A stretch of 64,000 nucleotides of DNA from Trema orientale. Lineage: Eukaryota > Streptophyta > Magnoliopsida > Rosales > Cannabaceae. Shown one piece after another: positions 34,838 through 49,321 of the stretch. Below the pieces are notes generated by a model. That model was not told where the DNA came from. It was given only the letters and a program-made list of their open reading frames with translations, and made no database searches. The position numbers were made by a program, and so were the translations under genes. How positions within the stretch are numbered: position 1 is the first letter of the stretch; each line of letters starts with the position of its first letter. The stretch spans positions 554,057 through 618,056 of the forward strand of contig JXTC01000169.1 of NCBI GenBank assembly GCA_002914845.1, given 5' to 3'.

Positions 34838-37800
34838 GGTCCTTTTCTTGAGGGGTTGAGGATTGCTTTGGACATGGAGTGAGCATCTCTCGTTCTTTGT
34901 TCTTTCTTTCGTTTTTTTTTTAAAAGCTATTAATAGCTTTTGTTAAAGTGAACAGCATGAGTTTCTGCATAATTGGTGCTTTTTTTTTTTTTTTTGCTCT
35001 GGCATAATTGGTGCTTTGGTTAAGGATGACCCATGGGGTCATCATATTATTCTTGTGTTTTTGGAGTTAAAGTATGCATATTTTGCGGACTAAATTTTGA
35101 CCCTTTTGACTATTATAGCACCATTTGATTGGTCTTTTTGCACATTTGACGCGGTGGACGCTGGATCATGATCAGGGTGGGGTCAAAAAGGTTTCCTTAG
35201 AATTTGAAGAACGTCAAAAGATTATGAACACATTTGAAACGGAGTAAATCACTAGAACCATTTGAGCGTTTTTATCATAATATTTTATTGGAGGTCAAAA
35301 CTTGTGCTTTCTTTATAAAAAGAAGTAATAATAATGCTAAAAATTTGTGCTTTCTCGTGCCTTGAGCTAAGAAAAGAAAGCTGGAGATTTTTCGTATGTC
35401 AATTTCCTGCTCTGCTTTTGTCATTGTTATTGTCTATTTTTCATACTTTCATTCTGCATGCAATGTGGAATCATTCAAATAGTTTGAAGGAAGGCCGCTT
35501 TTTCAAGACAAAATGTTGGGCTCGCACTTGCTATTAATCAAAATTGCTAACAGTGTTGTGCAAGAAATCATTTCCTTATTCAGGCAATAGAATAGGATAA
35601 ACCATGTGTAATACTTGAACTAATCTTCAATCTCTCTTGGTGTGTTTGTGTATTTCTTTTCCTTTTTTTTTTTTTTTTTGAACTTTTCCCTCGATGGGAA
35701 TTCAATCTGGCATTTGCAGGTCCTCAATTTCTATTCAATTCCATCAGGCAACACAAAACATCTGTAGTCTCTGGCCTTCACTTTGACATGACACTCGAAA
35801 CTTTTAAGTCATCAGTAGAACCCATTCATAAAGGGGGGAAAATATATAAATCTTAGGTTATAGAACGAAAGCATCTTTAGGAAGACAGAATATGAAAAGC
35901 TTAATAATTAAATGAGTGCTCAAGTCTGAGTTCCCTTTATTCAAAGGGAAAAGAAGTGAGTTCTTCTCTTCTTTTAGAAACAACAAAAATAAAAGCACAA
36001 AAATTGGTTGCTTGAATCTAGGCAGCCAAGTTTCAAAATTGGACCAAATTCTGGTACAACTCGACGAGAAGCTATAACTTCCGTTTCAAAGTCTCCACAA
36101 TCAGAAGAGGAGGATCGTCTAAAATTTCCTCTAGTTTCTATAAAAGAATGGTTTCTGTGCTTCTTCCATCAAATATTTTTGGTCATTCTTCCTCATTCTC
36201 CGGTATGTTCCATTTTAAGGATTCGCCTTATCGTAGTTTACTAATTCAATAAATTACACCAAGTAGGAAAAAACACAATAATAAATAAACAACAAGTCAA
36301 CAAACTAGCATCAAAAGAAAAAGAAAAGCAATCCAACAATCTAGAAGGCTACCTTTCCTAATTCTTCTGAAGTTTTAAACTTTTACCCACGGTCAAAAAG
36401 TGAGAACTCAACTAACAGGAATCCATGATCATCGAATTGTGCTCTCCACTCAGGAAATGACTAATCTAATAATTCGTTCTTCTCCCTTTAACAGTTGAAA
36501 CAATGAGGTATTATTTAATGTTTTCAACTTTCACCATCATTATAGATAATCAATGAGGCTCATCGGGTTGCTACAATTAGTGATTTCATTCAATAATTTA
36601 AACTCACAGGCCTATTCCTTAGCTATGCCTACAAAAGATAATAAACAAGAAAAGGGATGGAAACAAAGGCAGATATACCAATATGCGGAAGCAGATCTTC
36701 TGAGTCAAATACTCTGTCATATTGTCCGTCTAACCATTAAGATTTTGACAATCATTAAAATTTATTTCTAAATAAAAAATATACTTTTCTTTGCTAACAC
36801 AAGTCGTGAAACTAATGGAGGAGGAAAAAATATTGAAAGAGAAAAGCCCCAAACACGTACACTACCCCGGCTTTGTTCGATTTCTCCTCTAATGATAAAC
36901 CCAGAAAACAAATAACAAAGCAGAGTTATTGCTTCCATCTTTTTCTTTTCAAAATCCACTAGAAGAACAAAACCCAGTATCCAAATATACACTATCTCCA
37001 AAAAAAAGCACAAGGAAAAAAAAAAAGAAGAGCAAAAAAATTCGAAAATCCCATATATGAAATTGCTTAAATTAAGTTGCTTTTTCGGTTTTTACATGGC
37101 TTTTTCTTTAAAAAAAAAAAAAAAAGTTTCATGGAACCGAAAAAAGAAAAAGAAGAAAAGAAAACGAAAAAGAGAAGAACATTGTAAAAGCCAGATCGTT
37201 TTTTTTTTTTTTTTTTGAATCAGAAAAATCCAGATTAAGAACATTAAATTGCTTTTATTAAGTTGTTTTTTAGTTTTTCCCTCTTTCTCTAACCAAGAGT
37301 TTGTGGACTGGGTAACTAGAACACTGGGAAAAAGGAAAGCAAAAATCTTAAATGCCATTTTTTTGGATTTGTCCTCTTGGAATGGGTGGGTGGAACAACC
37401 AAAATAAAAAAATAAAAAAAAAAAAAGAAAAAAGGGGAGATTTAATGGAAAATTATGAAATAGAAGAACAAGAAGGTCGGCGGGATTAGAGAAGAAATTT
37501 GCACTCACACTTGTATATTGGCCATTGGGCTTTGTGAGCCTTCTCCGACCACCACCTTTCCACAGAGGCTAGAGGGTTTTTTCTATTTTTCTTTTTTTTT
37601 TAGGGGTCTCGTGTCTTTGCTGTTAGTCCCGTTAGGATACTAAACTGAGTTTTTTGTTTGGAATTAAAGGTTAAATGACGTGTCAAAATCTAATTAGTTA
37701 GACAAATAATATGACAGAAGAATCTGACAGAAGATCCGCGTCCCCAATATACGACTCAAAAGTCCCAAGCCAGCTAAGCAAGGGTCACATTAAGAACTTG

Positions 37801-38083
37801 TAGCAGAACTCATCCCTATAGGACAACTGCTGCTCCGTATAAAGTCTCAGACAAGTGACAAAAGCAAATTTACTTGAGCTAAGGTTAACATGGAAAAGCT
37901 AGTTCAGACTTCAGAGACCCCAGGCAAACGGGTAAAAAGATTGCTTTTCATGTAAATATTCAACAGTACAAGTAGACTATATTCTTGTCATAAATAACAT
38001 ACACAGATTTGCTTTGTACGCCTCAAAATTGAATGTTCTCTCTCTTATTCTCTCAGTATTCACTGACACACCCGTGTCCTATG

Positions 38084-38085
<2 letters not shown>
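34838..38085. other. gene-free interval
   Basis: It is AT-rich, with poly-A/poly-T runs (about 34980-34996, 35663-35680, 37109-37124, 37200-37216, 37400-37430). The longer ORFs here (for example 37508-37092 minus) are translations of low-complexity runs. No supported exon was found. Confidence 0.5.

Positions 38086-38112
<27 letters not shown>
38084..38112. repeat. CT microsatellite
   Basis: About 14 CT units lie just past the 3' end of the PLA I-type gene. Confidence 0.9.
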
Positions 38113-38114
<2 letters not shown>

Positions 38115-38169
38115 CTATGCTTCTGTGTTAATTTTGATTTTCGTATGAGATTTATTATCTAACTAGTAA

Positions 38170-39261
38170 CTACTGTATAGTGGGAAGATGGCATGAATAC
38201 CTCAATTTCCGATGCGAGGCAAGAGCATGCTGTAGAGCAACGTCCACATTGGCTCCCTCCCGGAACAATGAGTCATAGAGTTGACATAAAAACTGCGACA
38301 TTTCTTCCTCATCTGTATCCCAAATACTGGTAGAGCGGTCACCATTTTTCTCTGGATCACTATCTTCCCAATCACTGATGGGGCTGGCAGGGTCCGGTTC
38401 TTCATCTTCAACCTCTTCCTCACCAATCTCAAACTTCCCATTTTCAAAAATACCGAACTCCCCGGATCCATGGAATGTTGTTAGCTGCTGCGTCTCTGGG
38501 GGCTCAACTGAAGAACATATTACAGCCTTGGCACCAGAGTCTAAAAATGCCTTAATCAAAGCCGCGGTAAGCCCATACATCCCGGTGCATACTATGATTC
38601 TGTCCCTCCAAGCTCCAACCTACAGTTATCAAAGACATCCTTAGCCACATCAACGGAATTAAATTTGTGAAGTTCATGTAACCTACTATAACATCTTCAC
38701 ATAACTACCAAACTGTCTTGAAATGCCAACACAAGGTAAATGAAAATTTTTGTTTCCCAGTAAGAACTCAAATCAAATTTAAGTTTCTCAAATGGAGAAT
38801 CTTGAATATATATATTTTAGTTTCAACCATTTGCCAAGTAAAATAGAGGAAAGCTATATACTTTCCAAATTAACCGAAAATTTCACCCATGTTTTGATCA
38901 AGAGGTCACCCTTCTTTGTTCTAAATGAAAATTCCAGTACCATATGCTATGAGCAGCAGTCTAAGGGGTTGGAAGTTTTCCTACTGTTTGCTAAAGGAAA
39001 AAGAAACTGAATAACAAATTAAACTCTAGGGAAAAAATTCCAACAGATGCACTTTCAAGGACATATATATCCAACCTGTTTCCCAGCAGAACAAAATCAA
39101 TGCCCCTCATAATGTTTATCTTGTCCTCGAATTTGCATTCAAAGTAATAAATTAGTTCCCATGATAAGCTTTTGTGTTTCAAACCTGAGTTCATAGCAGC
39201 TTAACTGCGAGCAGCTTCTTCTTCTTCTTTTTTTTTTTTCCTTTCTTTTCCTTTTCCTTTT

Positions 39262-39303
<42 letters not shown>

Positions 39304-42300
39304 GTTGTTGTTGTTCATGGCAGCTAACTATGCTCAGAGTGAAACTACACACGTATATAAATAATTTTTGTCTTCATGGAAAACAAAAAATATGGAAGCA
39401 TTGTGGCAAAACACAGGAAAAAGCTTGAGTAGAGACTAAATGGTCATGATATCTGAAGCTCATGAAGCAAAAGATAAAAATTAGTATATTAAATGAGAAC
39501 CATGAACCTACCATCCAACGAACATCCTCAGGTGTTAAGTGCATAGACGGAACTGTTCTTCGAAACAAGTATGCCCCAATTTCTTGATCATCCTCCATGA
39601 CCTTCAAATTCGTCACCAAAGATAAAACAATCATAATTTTGAAATATCCAATGTACGAAAAATAAAGGAAAAAGAAGTAAGGAAAAATACTTGAGTTTGG
39701 CGTCCTATATATCGGTGGACAATGCCTCCAATTTGGAAGTACGGTTTACTTGAAACCAAATCAGAAACAGTTGATATATTTGCAATAACTGATGTAGCTT
39801 TTCTGCAGCGGCTCCACATCACTGACAATAAATTCCTTTTAACACTCTGTAGAAATTTATCAGCAAGCTCTCCAGGTTCAGCAACCACAAATACATCATT
39901 CTGCCAACTACATAAATAGGCAATCAGGAAATTAGAACTAAACTATATTACTTGAAAAATTAACAAGACAAGAGGCATGTTGACCTTAATATTGAACCAA
40001 GCGAGTCATTTTGAAGAGCTAAATGTATTATGCCCACTTGTGGAGAATTCTGTAACTTCTCATGCATTGACTTTACAGGTAAAGAAAGTTGTCTGGGCCC
40101 TGGAGGAGATTTTGGTGGTGATGGAACTGCTTTTACAGATTGGCCATCTAAACTCAAAGGCGGGACCATATCAATTCGACCAACCCTATGAGCTCCCACA
40201 TCAGGACTGTATAAAAGTGGACTGGAAGGGAAACTTCCCGTAAACATAGGTGATGCAAAAGGCGTTGGGAATGTAGTGGCGGGGATTGTCTTCACAAATC
40301 CTGATATTCCTTGCATAAGGGCTAAACGTATTCCATTCTGGGAACAAAATGACTCGAGCGCACGAGCATGGTGCAAAACACGCCCAGAATCTGGACTATG
40401 TGAAGCTTCGACAAGCAGTACATTACGCCTCCAACCTAAAGATGGGCTTTTTTCACCTTTAACACAGGAAAAGACCAAAATGTGGCAAGTTTTAAACATA
40501 AAAACGTATCCAAATTGGCAAAAAGCCCATAGAGAAAGATTAGCAAACAAATTCACATCAATACCAGCACTTGATGCCTTTGCCTTCGAGAGATACTGAG
40601 ACCTCAAATTCTCAGATAACTTATCTTCCTGTTGAAAAGGCAACAGTAGTCTCTCACAAGCACTCTTAAAGGAAAGAGAATTGTTTTGGACGTATTCATC
40701 AACTGCAGCTTCCAACTTCAGCCAGACTGCCGGGTCAGTCTCATCTAGTTCCATGTCACATCGTTCATCCACTGCAGAGGCAAAGACATTGACTTAAAAA
40801 CAATCTTTCACTAAAGAAACCACTAGTTGAGAATGTTACATAAATGGCAGAAATGAAAAAAGGGATAAGATATATATATATATATATATATATATTCTTC
40901 TCTTAAAAAAAGAAAGAATGAAAAAACGGGTAAAAGATCCAACTTTCACACTCATGCTCATTGTATATAACACTCAAAGTTGGCAAATACCTGGATTAAA
41001 ACGAAAATATTGAATGTCAGGGAGCATAGGGAGCAATGTGCTCAAAGCTTCCTCTACCCGGTCAACAGTGCACGCACTCTCAATCAAAACTTGCCCAGTA
41101 TCCAAATAACGCCAACCACCTTTCCGTGCCTGCAACAGCAGAGATTTTCTAAACTAATAAACTAGAAAATACAACTGTTAAAGGTCTGATCTTAATGAAA
41201 TGATTGGGAAGTTGGACTCATTTGTATCCAAAAGCAATTTGTGATTTGGCACATCAACATAGTGGCGGTTGCTATTCCCCATCATTTACAAATCGTTTTC
41301 TATAATTTTTGACAATTTTCTCTTGATGCTTCTCTGTGAAAACTCATGCTGAGATAACTCTTTTGACTATCAAAAGAAGTAATCTCCCAGGAGAACATTT
41401 CCATACTTTATGCTCTTGCTACAGAGATAATAGAGCATCAGAGATCTAGATCCATTGCCTATTCTGGATGCTGACCCCAATCTCACAATTATCTTTCTCT
41501 ATAAGAAAGCCTGAGTGATATTTCCGTAAAACACTAACATTCTATGTTCCAGCAGGTTGTACAACAATGTAAGACGCAAAACAGAAAGTAAGGACAGGGA
41601 AAAGAGATAACAAAATCTCTTGAAAAGAAAACTTGAAAGGTATCCTTCTTCACACTAATGATTCTTTCTAACCATATCCAGAGAAATCAAATTGACATCT
41701 GACTAGAAACTTTGAAGGTCTAACGTGTTTACAAATTTATTGAAGCTAATTAGAAAGTTTCATTGGTTCTCTCACACGCACGTGGAGATAGAGAGAGATT
41801 GATACCTTTGTTGGTACCGAACCACACCCAATGGACACTAGGCAATTGATTCTTGTATCAGGCCATAAAAGTTGTGCTTCTCTTATGGCAAAGATGGTGG
41901 GATTGTTTGCCACTATTGCACCATCTTGCCAACGGTTTACATCTACAGAAATTGAAGGGAAGAAAAAGTAGAATCAGGATTCAGAGAAAGATAACCTCCC
42001 CCAGACTTCTTTTTTTCTTTTTTAGGCAAAAAAAAAAAAAACAAAAAGAAAAAGAAAAAGAAAAAGGAACAGTAATTAGGTAAAAACTACAAAAATGACA
42101 AAGTAATCAACAAGAGCAGAATAAAGTACCATCCGAGTAATCATCAAGATAGTAAGGAGCAGCAGATGATGCTCTAATAGCTTGCCATACTTGATGTCTA
42201 CAACTTCCTATAAAAGCACTGCGCTTATAGCCAACTTGAGCGCCTGTAGTAGGTGATCCTAAGATACTGATGGATGAACTCTCTGAAATTGTAAGAGGCA

Positions 42301-45300
42301 TTTCTGGCGTTCCAGCAGGGTACTTAAGTTGATACCACAAAAAACAAGAATTCAAATAAATAATAATAAATAAAAAATTATCAATGACAGCAACTTTTAT
42401 TCCCGAATACGCTATACATCAACGCAAATGAATGCTAGTTAAACCAAAGAGACACAGCATCATACAAAATGAATTCTCAGTTTCAAACCTGATAATTACG
42501 GAATACAAAAGGCTGAGCTGGCATCACGCTCACCAAAGTTGATACAACAAAAACCTTTGGAACATTTCTCACAGCAGATTCTATTAACAGGTCTCCATCC
42601 TCATCAGCACACATTTCCTTCAACAACCTCTCAAATTGGTCGGCACTGTGCTGCAAGAAAAATGTATTATAGCTATTTTTCAAGGAATATTAGCATTAAT
42701 GATATATAAAGTTAAAAACGAAACTCCACATCCCTTCAACAGCTTCATCCCCTAAAATCTCAGCTCTTTCAAAATCTAGAAAATGTGCAATGGGCTAGAT
42801 AATCAAGATTACACTTATAGCAGTTGAAACAAATCACTAGTAGAATACAAGAGAGAAGCAAGAGAAGAAACGTCAAATTCCTTTCATTTAATGAGAATAT
42901 TGAAATATCTTTAGAAAGGAAATTTCCACAAAGAAATTCCATGCATACCAATCATATCATGAAAAAATCCTAATTTTTCTAAAAATTTTAAAAATAGAAT
43001 GGTGATCAAAGAAGCTATCAGAGTTTTTACATTCTCTCTACCATAATATATATATATATATATAGATATATAGAAATAGAACAAAACCCAAGAGAAACAG
43101 AAATGAGAAAATGAGAAGGTATGTGTAATAATGGAATTGACAGAAATGGAGAAACATAGAGAACTAAGATACATACTTTAGATCCATGTACAACAACCCT
43201 AAAACTCTGTGATGAGCTTTTGTAAAGCTGATCCAACTTCTCTCTCCAAGTTGCAGCTTCATTATCCTTTGGCACAGGTTCAGCAAAGACAAGTTTTCCT
43301 AAGAATACATGATATTCCAGAAGAGAAATTTAAGTTAGAGAATAAAAAAATAAAAAGAAAAAATAATGAAACATCTATGCTCATTCCAATATCACTGTAC
43401 CTACCAAGATTTTTGTATATTTCTTCACATTGATCTAATGTCATCAGCTTAATGCCAAGGGCAACAGCAAGCATGCCACCCGTTGATGTGCCACAAATGA
43501 GGTCAAACAACTCATGTATTCGTTTTCCAGTGCCTTTCTCAATTTCTTTAAGAATCTGAACAGTTGCCAGACCTTTCATGCCACCACCATCCATTGAGAG
43601 TATCCGCAGTCCTTGCTTTGGTACCTGCCTTCCTCTTATAGCGCGCCGTAGATTTTCATTCTCTCCTAAAAATTCATGGCATTAACACAACTTTCACATG
43701 ATCTATGGAGAGCAACAAATTTAATTTAGGCCAACGAGACAAACCAAGAATTGCCAAAGCACGAGCTGCAGCTTTGCTCACACATGGCTCAGATGCAACC
43801 GTCAATCGCAACAGAAGTTCACGCAAACTTTCAGAAGTAACCAGAAGACCGCGATTTTCAAAACAGAAAGCCAGATTTCCAACAGCTAACAAAGCTAATC
43901 TTTGTACCTAATGTAAATAAACCCCAAATATAAGAACACAACAAAAAAGTGATTAGACCAGTGCATCATAAGGAAGAAATAGAGAACTTGCCTCTGGATT
44001 TTTGTGGGCACATAAAACTTTTAGTGACTTCAATACATCCTTGGTCAACATTTTCTGAGATACAATATCAGAAGCAAAGGCCAGCTTCACTACAACTTGC
44101 AATACAGAAATTACTTCCTCCCTGGAAACAGACTTAAGTACCGTTTCAATGGGCTGCATGATGTCAGATTTCATTAACTGCATTGCAACAGATACATCTG
44201 CAGCAAGAGATGAAAGAGCAGAACATGCTTGTTCAACCTGCCACAAGCCAGAGCCATTCAGACTGTACCTTTGAAGCATAGCATATAAACCAGAAATAAC
44301 TACTCTAGAAATACCAACATACCACGTGACGATCATCACTAGTTATCATACTTATAAGCTGCCGCACTGCATTCTCATCTTTACCAACAACTACACGGTT
44401 TCCATGGTCTTGCATTATCTTTGCTAGTGCAGATGCCAGCAAAGGGTGATGACAAGACGAAAATCGGAATATAAGAGAGAAGAAGGCACTTAGCTTATGC
44501 CTAGATGCAACAAAATAAGAAACATTTTCCATCTGCATTACCACAGAGATGAATATAAATAATTTATTATCTGTGTTTAGATAGTTTAAAAATCAAAGCT
44601 GCCACCGGTATTGTGTTTATTCCTACCTCAATATGCACATTCACTGATCTTAAATTATCATCTGCCACAATCCTGATGTTTGCAAGAGACAAATGCCGAA
44701 GTTTATGAAGTGGCAGGATTTCAGGAAGGAATTCTAGAGGATTACCAAATAGCCTAAGAACCTGTAACTCAGCCATAGCCCTGCAAACTGGAGAGAACCA
44801 TTAGACCCAGAAAAGTATTACAGACTACAAAAGCTTGGTTGAAATGAAAAATGGAATGTATAAGCGAATCAATGTACATTAAATCATTGGTAAAATGACC
44901 TGAAATCAAGGAGTGGCCGAACGAGTTTATTGTGTTCCAGTGATAATTCCACCAAACCGATACATTGTCTCAGTTCTACTGCTTGATTTCAACCAAAACA
45001 ACAAAGATAAGCACATCAGGTAACCAAGCTCCAAACCCTCAATTTGAAATGCAATTTTAGTTTAAACAGTTATTAAAAGGTATCATGTCCATAAGAAAAG
45101 AATATCATGCTTACCAGGTACTGAAACCAACATGTTATTGTCCACCCTAAGGACTTTTAAGCTTTTCAATGCACCAACCTCAGGTGGTAGAAGTGATAAC
45201 CTGTTGTTATCAAGGTAAAGTTTCTCAAGAAGTGGCAAGCGAGTGATCTCTACTGGCAACACCTGTCAATAGTTATTCAATCAATAAAGATAAGAATTCT

Positions 45301-46524
45301 CAAACTCATCTCAGCTTCTAGCAACTATCACAAAAAATCAAAATTTTCCCCAATTGTGCTCACCAAAACAAAGGAAAAACCACATTTTGTATCTTTTGTT
45401 CCTATTCTAATTAAAATTGCAATAAAAAGATAATGGAACTAGGTAAAATTATTCACATAATATTAATGACAGTTGAAAGTTGTATAATCAGTTGGTACTC
45501 GTATAATCTACTATTGGCCCAAAAGAAAAAAAAAGTATAATCTACACCGAGAATTATAGAACTAGAAGTTCCCAATATCTTACGCTTAATATAAAATAGA
45601 CACGACAATTAGAATAGAATCAAATTTTAGACTCATAAGAGCCAGCAAATTCAAGCAACAAACCCAAAACATCGACTAAGAAAAATACATAACAGAAAGG
45701 GAGTGTGAAGTAAAAAGAAAGACAATTTCAGACATATCCAGGTTTTGCCAGAAAACTAAAAAGAACTAATCTGTGTGATGGATCGGACTCAGTTGGGTAC
45801 AGTGTTAATACTAGAATCTATGATATACCAACTAAGCATCAGTTTTGTCTGAATAATTTCTCAGAACTCAACCACATATATTGAATCTCTATAATAAAAG
45901 AAGGTTGGGCTCTCGACAAATCACTCCTCATACAAACTTAACTCGCTATTTCCCATCAACAACATATCTAAAACGAATAACAAATGAAAGACTCACCGAC
46001 AAGCCACAACCACAAAGACTGAGCAGAGTTACGCTCTTCCAATGCTCGCCGCAACCCGATACGCCGTTACCAACTTCCGGCAGTTTCGAAGTCAAATCTG
46101 AGCGCAACAAACGCGTCAAAACCCCAGTGCCATCGCTCTGCTGGCCTGAGCCGGCCGCCTTGTTCAAAGTCACGGCCCTCAATGGTTCTCTCCTCTTCAC
46201 CACCTTCATATCCAGACCCACATTCTCTTCTTCCTCATCGCTCCTCAACTTAACAACCACCGTGTCCTGCGGCATCGGCAGCGCCACCATCAGTTGCGAC
46301 TGGAGCCTCAGCGCGACCTGATCCTCATCGTCACCAGCCGACCAATCCAAATCGATCCGAAACCCCAGTTCCTGATCTTGCGACAGTATCGACGACGACG
46401 AGGACGACGACGAAGACGAACACGAAGACGTACGTCCGGGATTCTCCGCCGGCTCATCGGAGCCGTAGTTGAGCGTGAGATGGAAGACCTCCGATGGCCT
46501 CTTCCACCCCAAACCCCAAGACAT
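38170..46524 (-). CDS. PLA1: phospholipase A I-type patatin-like lipase with LRR and armadillo-like regions, 18 exons, 1325 aa
   Basis: This type hydrolyses acyl groups of phospho- and galactolipids. Exons: 45997-46524, 45115-45262, 44900-44978, 44627-44780, 44323-44532, 43992-44237, 43745-43907, 43405-43665, 43177-43298, 42489-42650, 42130-42322, 41806-41942, 40991-41129, 40565-40771, 39985-40456, 39691-39907, 39512-39601, 38170-38619; all phases agree (3978 nt). Domains: the conserved start MSWGLGWKRPSEVFHLTL, a Ser run, leucine-rich repeats (about 175-300; LRLFGNPLEFLPEILPL), armadillo-like helices (about 330-500), and the patatin domain (about 530-770). The patatin domain has the glycine loop DGGGMKG (535-541), nucleophile elbow GTSTG with S570, and the D762-G-A motif, so the Ser-Asp dyad is intact. 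A long tail follows with WRRNVLLVEASHSPDSG and an acidic stretch. It corresponds to Arabidopsis PLA I (At1g61850). Intron 6 has a GC donor. Intron 14 is 108 nt with no stop. Intron 17 holds a very long T run (about 39228-39302). Confidence 0.95.
39228..39302. repeat. long poly-T / pyrimidine tract in PLA I intron 17
   Basis: Mixed CTT/T stretches lead into an almost pure T run of about 35. On the gene strand it is a long A run, well away from the splice sites. Confidence 0.9.
40870..40894. repeat. TA microsatellite in PLA I intron 13
   Basis: About 12 TA units. A second TA tract lies near 43047-43064 in intron 9. Confidence 0.9.
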
Positions 46525-49321
46525 TATGAATGAATCAGATTTAGGGCTACAATTCGGGGACTTTTTAATCTAAAGGCCGTAACTTGAGACGCAGAACCAT
46601 CTATTCCCCAGGCGGGAGCTTGATCATGGCGGTGTTCGAGTCAAGAACAATGGTTTTAGGGTCTGAAACGATGCGAGGATGGTGATGGAGAAGAGGAATG
46701 AGGAATTAGGGTTTGGATTTGAGAAAGAAGAAGAAGACTGAGATCAATGGCGGAAGAAGAAAGAAGGAAGAGTGGAGACTCCGCACCAAGAGCTTGGAGT
46801 TCCAAACGTAGATGTGAAACTGAAACCAAAGGTTTATATATACATTTTCTGGTTCAGTGTATTTTTCGTTGCCGGGAATTTTTTTTTTTTTTTATTTATT
46901 TATAAGGGACGGCGTCGTTTTGGAATGTTCAAATATTCTCCTCAAACCTTTTGCTTATAGTTGAGTTGGAGGTGGAGGTGGAGGTGGTTTATTTTATTTT
47001 ATTTATTTTTATTTAATTGGCGGAGCATTAAAATGGAAAATTACACAATTAAATTCTGTCACAATTATAAATTAAATAAAATATCAATCAAAACCATTTA
47101 TCTTATTATCAGAAAAAAAAAACCCCATTTATCAAATTCCCACTACATATATATCCCAACTTTTTTGGCATGCTCTTTTCACGATTAAGTCAACTTTTTT
47201 TTTTTTTTGCTCAAGTCACGATTAAGTCAACTTGTTTAAGCATGTTGAACTTTAATATTTGAGGCCTATGATTCGAATTTCATAAAATGATAAATTAAGA
47301 ATAATGTCAAAGGTACCATACAATGTATGAAAAGCTCACCCAAATTGTAATGGGGTGATTTAATCTATTTAATGAAATTGTTTTTCTTCCTGAATTATAT
47401 GTAAAGTAAATTACTCTAATATATGATACTTTTTTTTTTCTTAATTCATTATGAAATAAAATGACAGATATGATACTTTTTAAAATTCTACTGTCGTACT
47501 ATTTCATAGTCATTTTTATTAAAACAATAAAAATAAAAACTCTCCCAACGATTTTTTTTTTCTTATAAGAAATTTTTATGAAGAAATATTACATTTTCTG
47601 ATTTAAATAGTTCAACAAAATGTGCCAAGTAGGAAAATATATACATTGGCTAAGTTTAATCGTCAAACATAGTTTCATTATCAAATGTTTTTTTTTTCTT
47701 TTTTGAGGAAATTATTAAATGTTGCTTTTGGCTTTGGTTTTTAAATTGATGGTGATACACGCAATCATAAATCCTTTTTTACTTTCCATGCCCTGGTCAA
47801 TGGGCTGCTCAATCCTTAAGTCTCAAGATAAATCTGACCAAGCTAGGTAAACCATGTTACTTGTACAACTCTTCAATGCCACATGATGACGAATACATGG
47901 AAAATTTTAGCTTCCAAATCAACAATATGAAAACAAAACAATAATGTAATAATAATAACGTTGGAAATTTTTGTAAAAGGGAAAGGCAAGTCAATTCCTT
48001 ATCGGTTTCCCATTACAAATTATGCCTAGAAAATCATTGTGTGAAGTATCATGTTCTATTGACAAAGAACGCTGCTTCTGTTTTTCATGTGTCCAAAATG
48101 TTAACATCATTAAGACACTCATCTTTCTACTCAATAACTTGAAAACTCGAAAGTTTTCCTTAAATTTTTACCAAAATATTCGTATTTATGTAGTATCAAT
48201 ATGAAAAGGATGTTGCATTATATTTTAAACAAAATTTTGTGGAAATATTGCTGAATATTGAATTTATGAAAAGAAACGGTATAATTTTAAGTTTTATAGA
48301 AAATTCAAGAAATTGTTGAAAGACTTTCGGTAAAAATAACGCTAATATCAATATTTAGAGGAGATTATAATTCTTCGGAAAAATGAAATGCAAGTATTAA
48401 TTTTTGCAGATGTAAGTACCTTATTTTAGTTCAAAAGCTTTTAAACCTCCTTTTGATACCATTTTTCCTTCTTTTTTTTTTTTTTTTTTCTGAAATAGTT
48501 ATATTTNTTTGTAAAACGTTTAATATTGGAAATTCTCAATATTGCAACACATATATTAAATATTACATGTCATTTTCGAATTAGATGTGTACTAGAAAAA
48601 TTCAAATCATCTGTCCAATTTTTTATGTCCTACAAATAAATTAATGTCACTTCACCTAAAATATGACATTACTAATTAGTTCTTTTAATTTTATCATTTT
48701 CGTTTAAATATAAAGCATTTAACTACTAATGTGGCATACCAGTCACATAAACAATAAAAGCACCAATTCAAAAGCATTCAACACAATCATTTTCATTTTA
48801 TCTTCCCACTTGAATTCCCCAATTCAGCACCGTAGACCGACATAGGAAAATTGCAGGTCAAACCTTAAGCTCTTCCGATGAGTCGGGACATTAATTGCTC
48901 TAGGCGTTGCAAATCAAGGGCATAATTAAGCAAGCTTAAAGTATGGCTTCTTGACCATAGCCGAGTTGCATTCTAGTTATCAAATGACAATAATACAGAC
49001 AATGATTAACATTACAATATTTCTAGCGGTAAATGAATTTGAGTAATGATAGTAGTGGAGACAAAACCAACCAATTTGGAATTCCAATACCAATCAATTT
49101 GGAATGTCACTTGGTCATCTATTCTTATCAAGAATATTGAGTTCATAAAGTGCTTCTAGTCGATAAACCAACCAAAACAGCGCAGAGGTTCTACTTACTA
49201 CTCATACTAAGCTAAAACACCCGCAACTCAAGCAATGTGGAAATTCATATTTGCAGCTTTATGGTCCATAGTTTACCTGTAAACAAGCAATAAGAAGCGA
49301 CAGGTGCTTATGAAAATGCAA
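46525..49321. other. intergenic between the PLA I-type and MAPDA genes
   Basis: 46525-46830 is GA-rich and is the probable 5' UTR/promoter of the PLA I-type gene. Beyond it the DNA is AT-rich with T runs and a single N (48507). An 18-bp sequence (TCACGATTAAGTCAACTT) is repeated at about 47178 and 47216. No gene seen. Confidence 0.5.

Noticed and set aside
37092..37508. 138-codon minus ORF rich in F and K
   Set aside because: It is made of poly-A/poly-T runs and has no conserved motif.
45881..46321. 146-codon forward ORF
   Set aside because: It is antisense to exon 1 of the PLA I-type gene and the adjoining intron 1 sequence; the sense strand carries the conserved protein.
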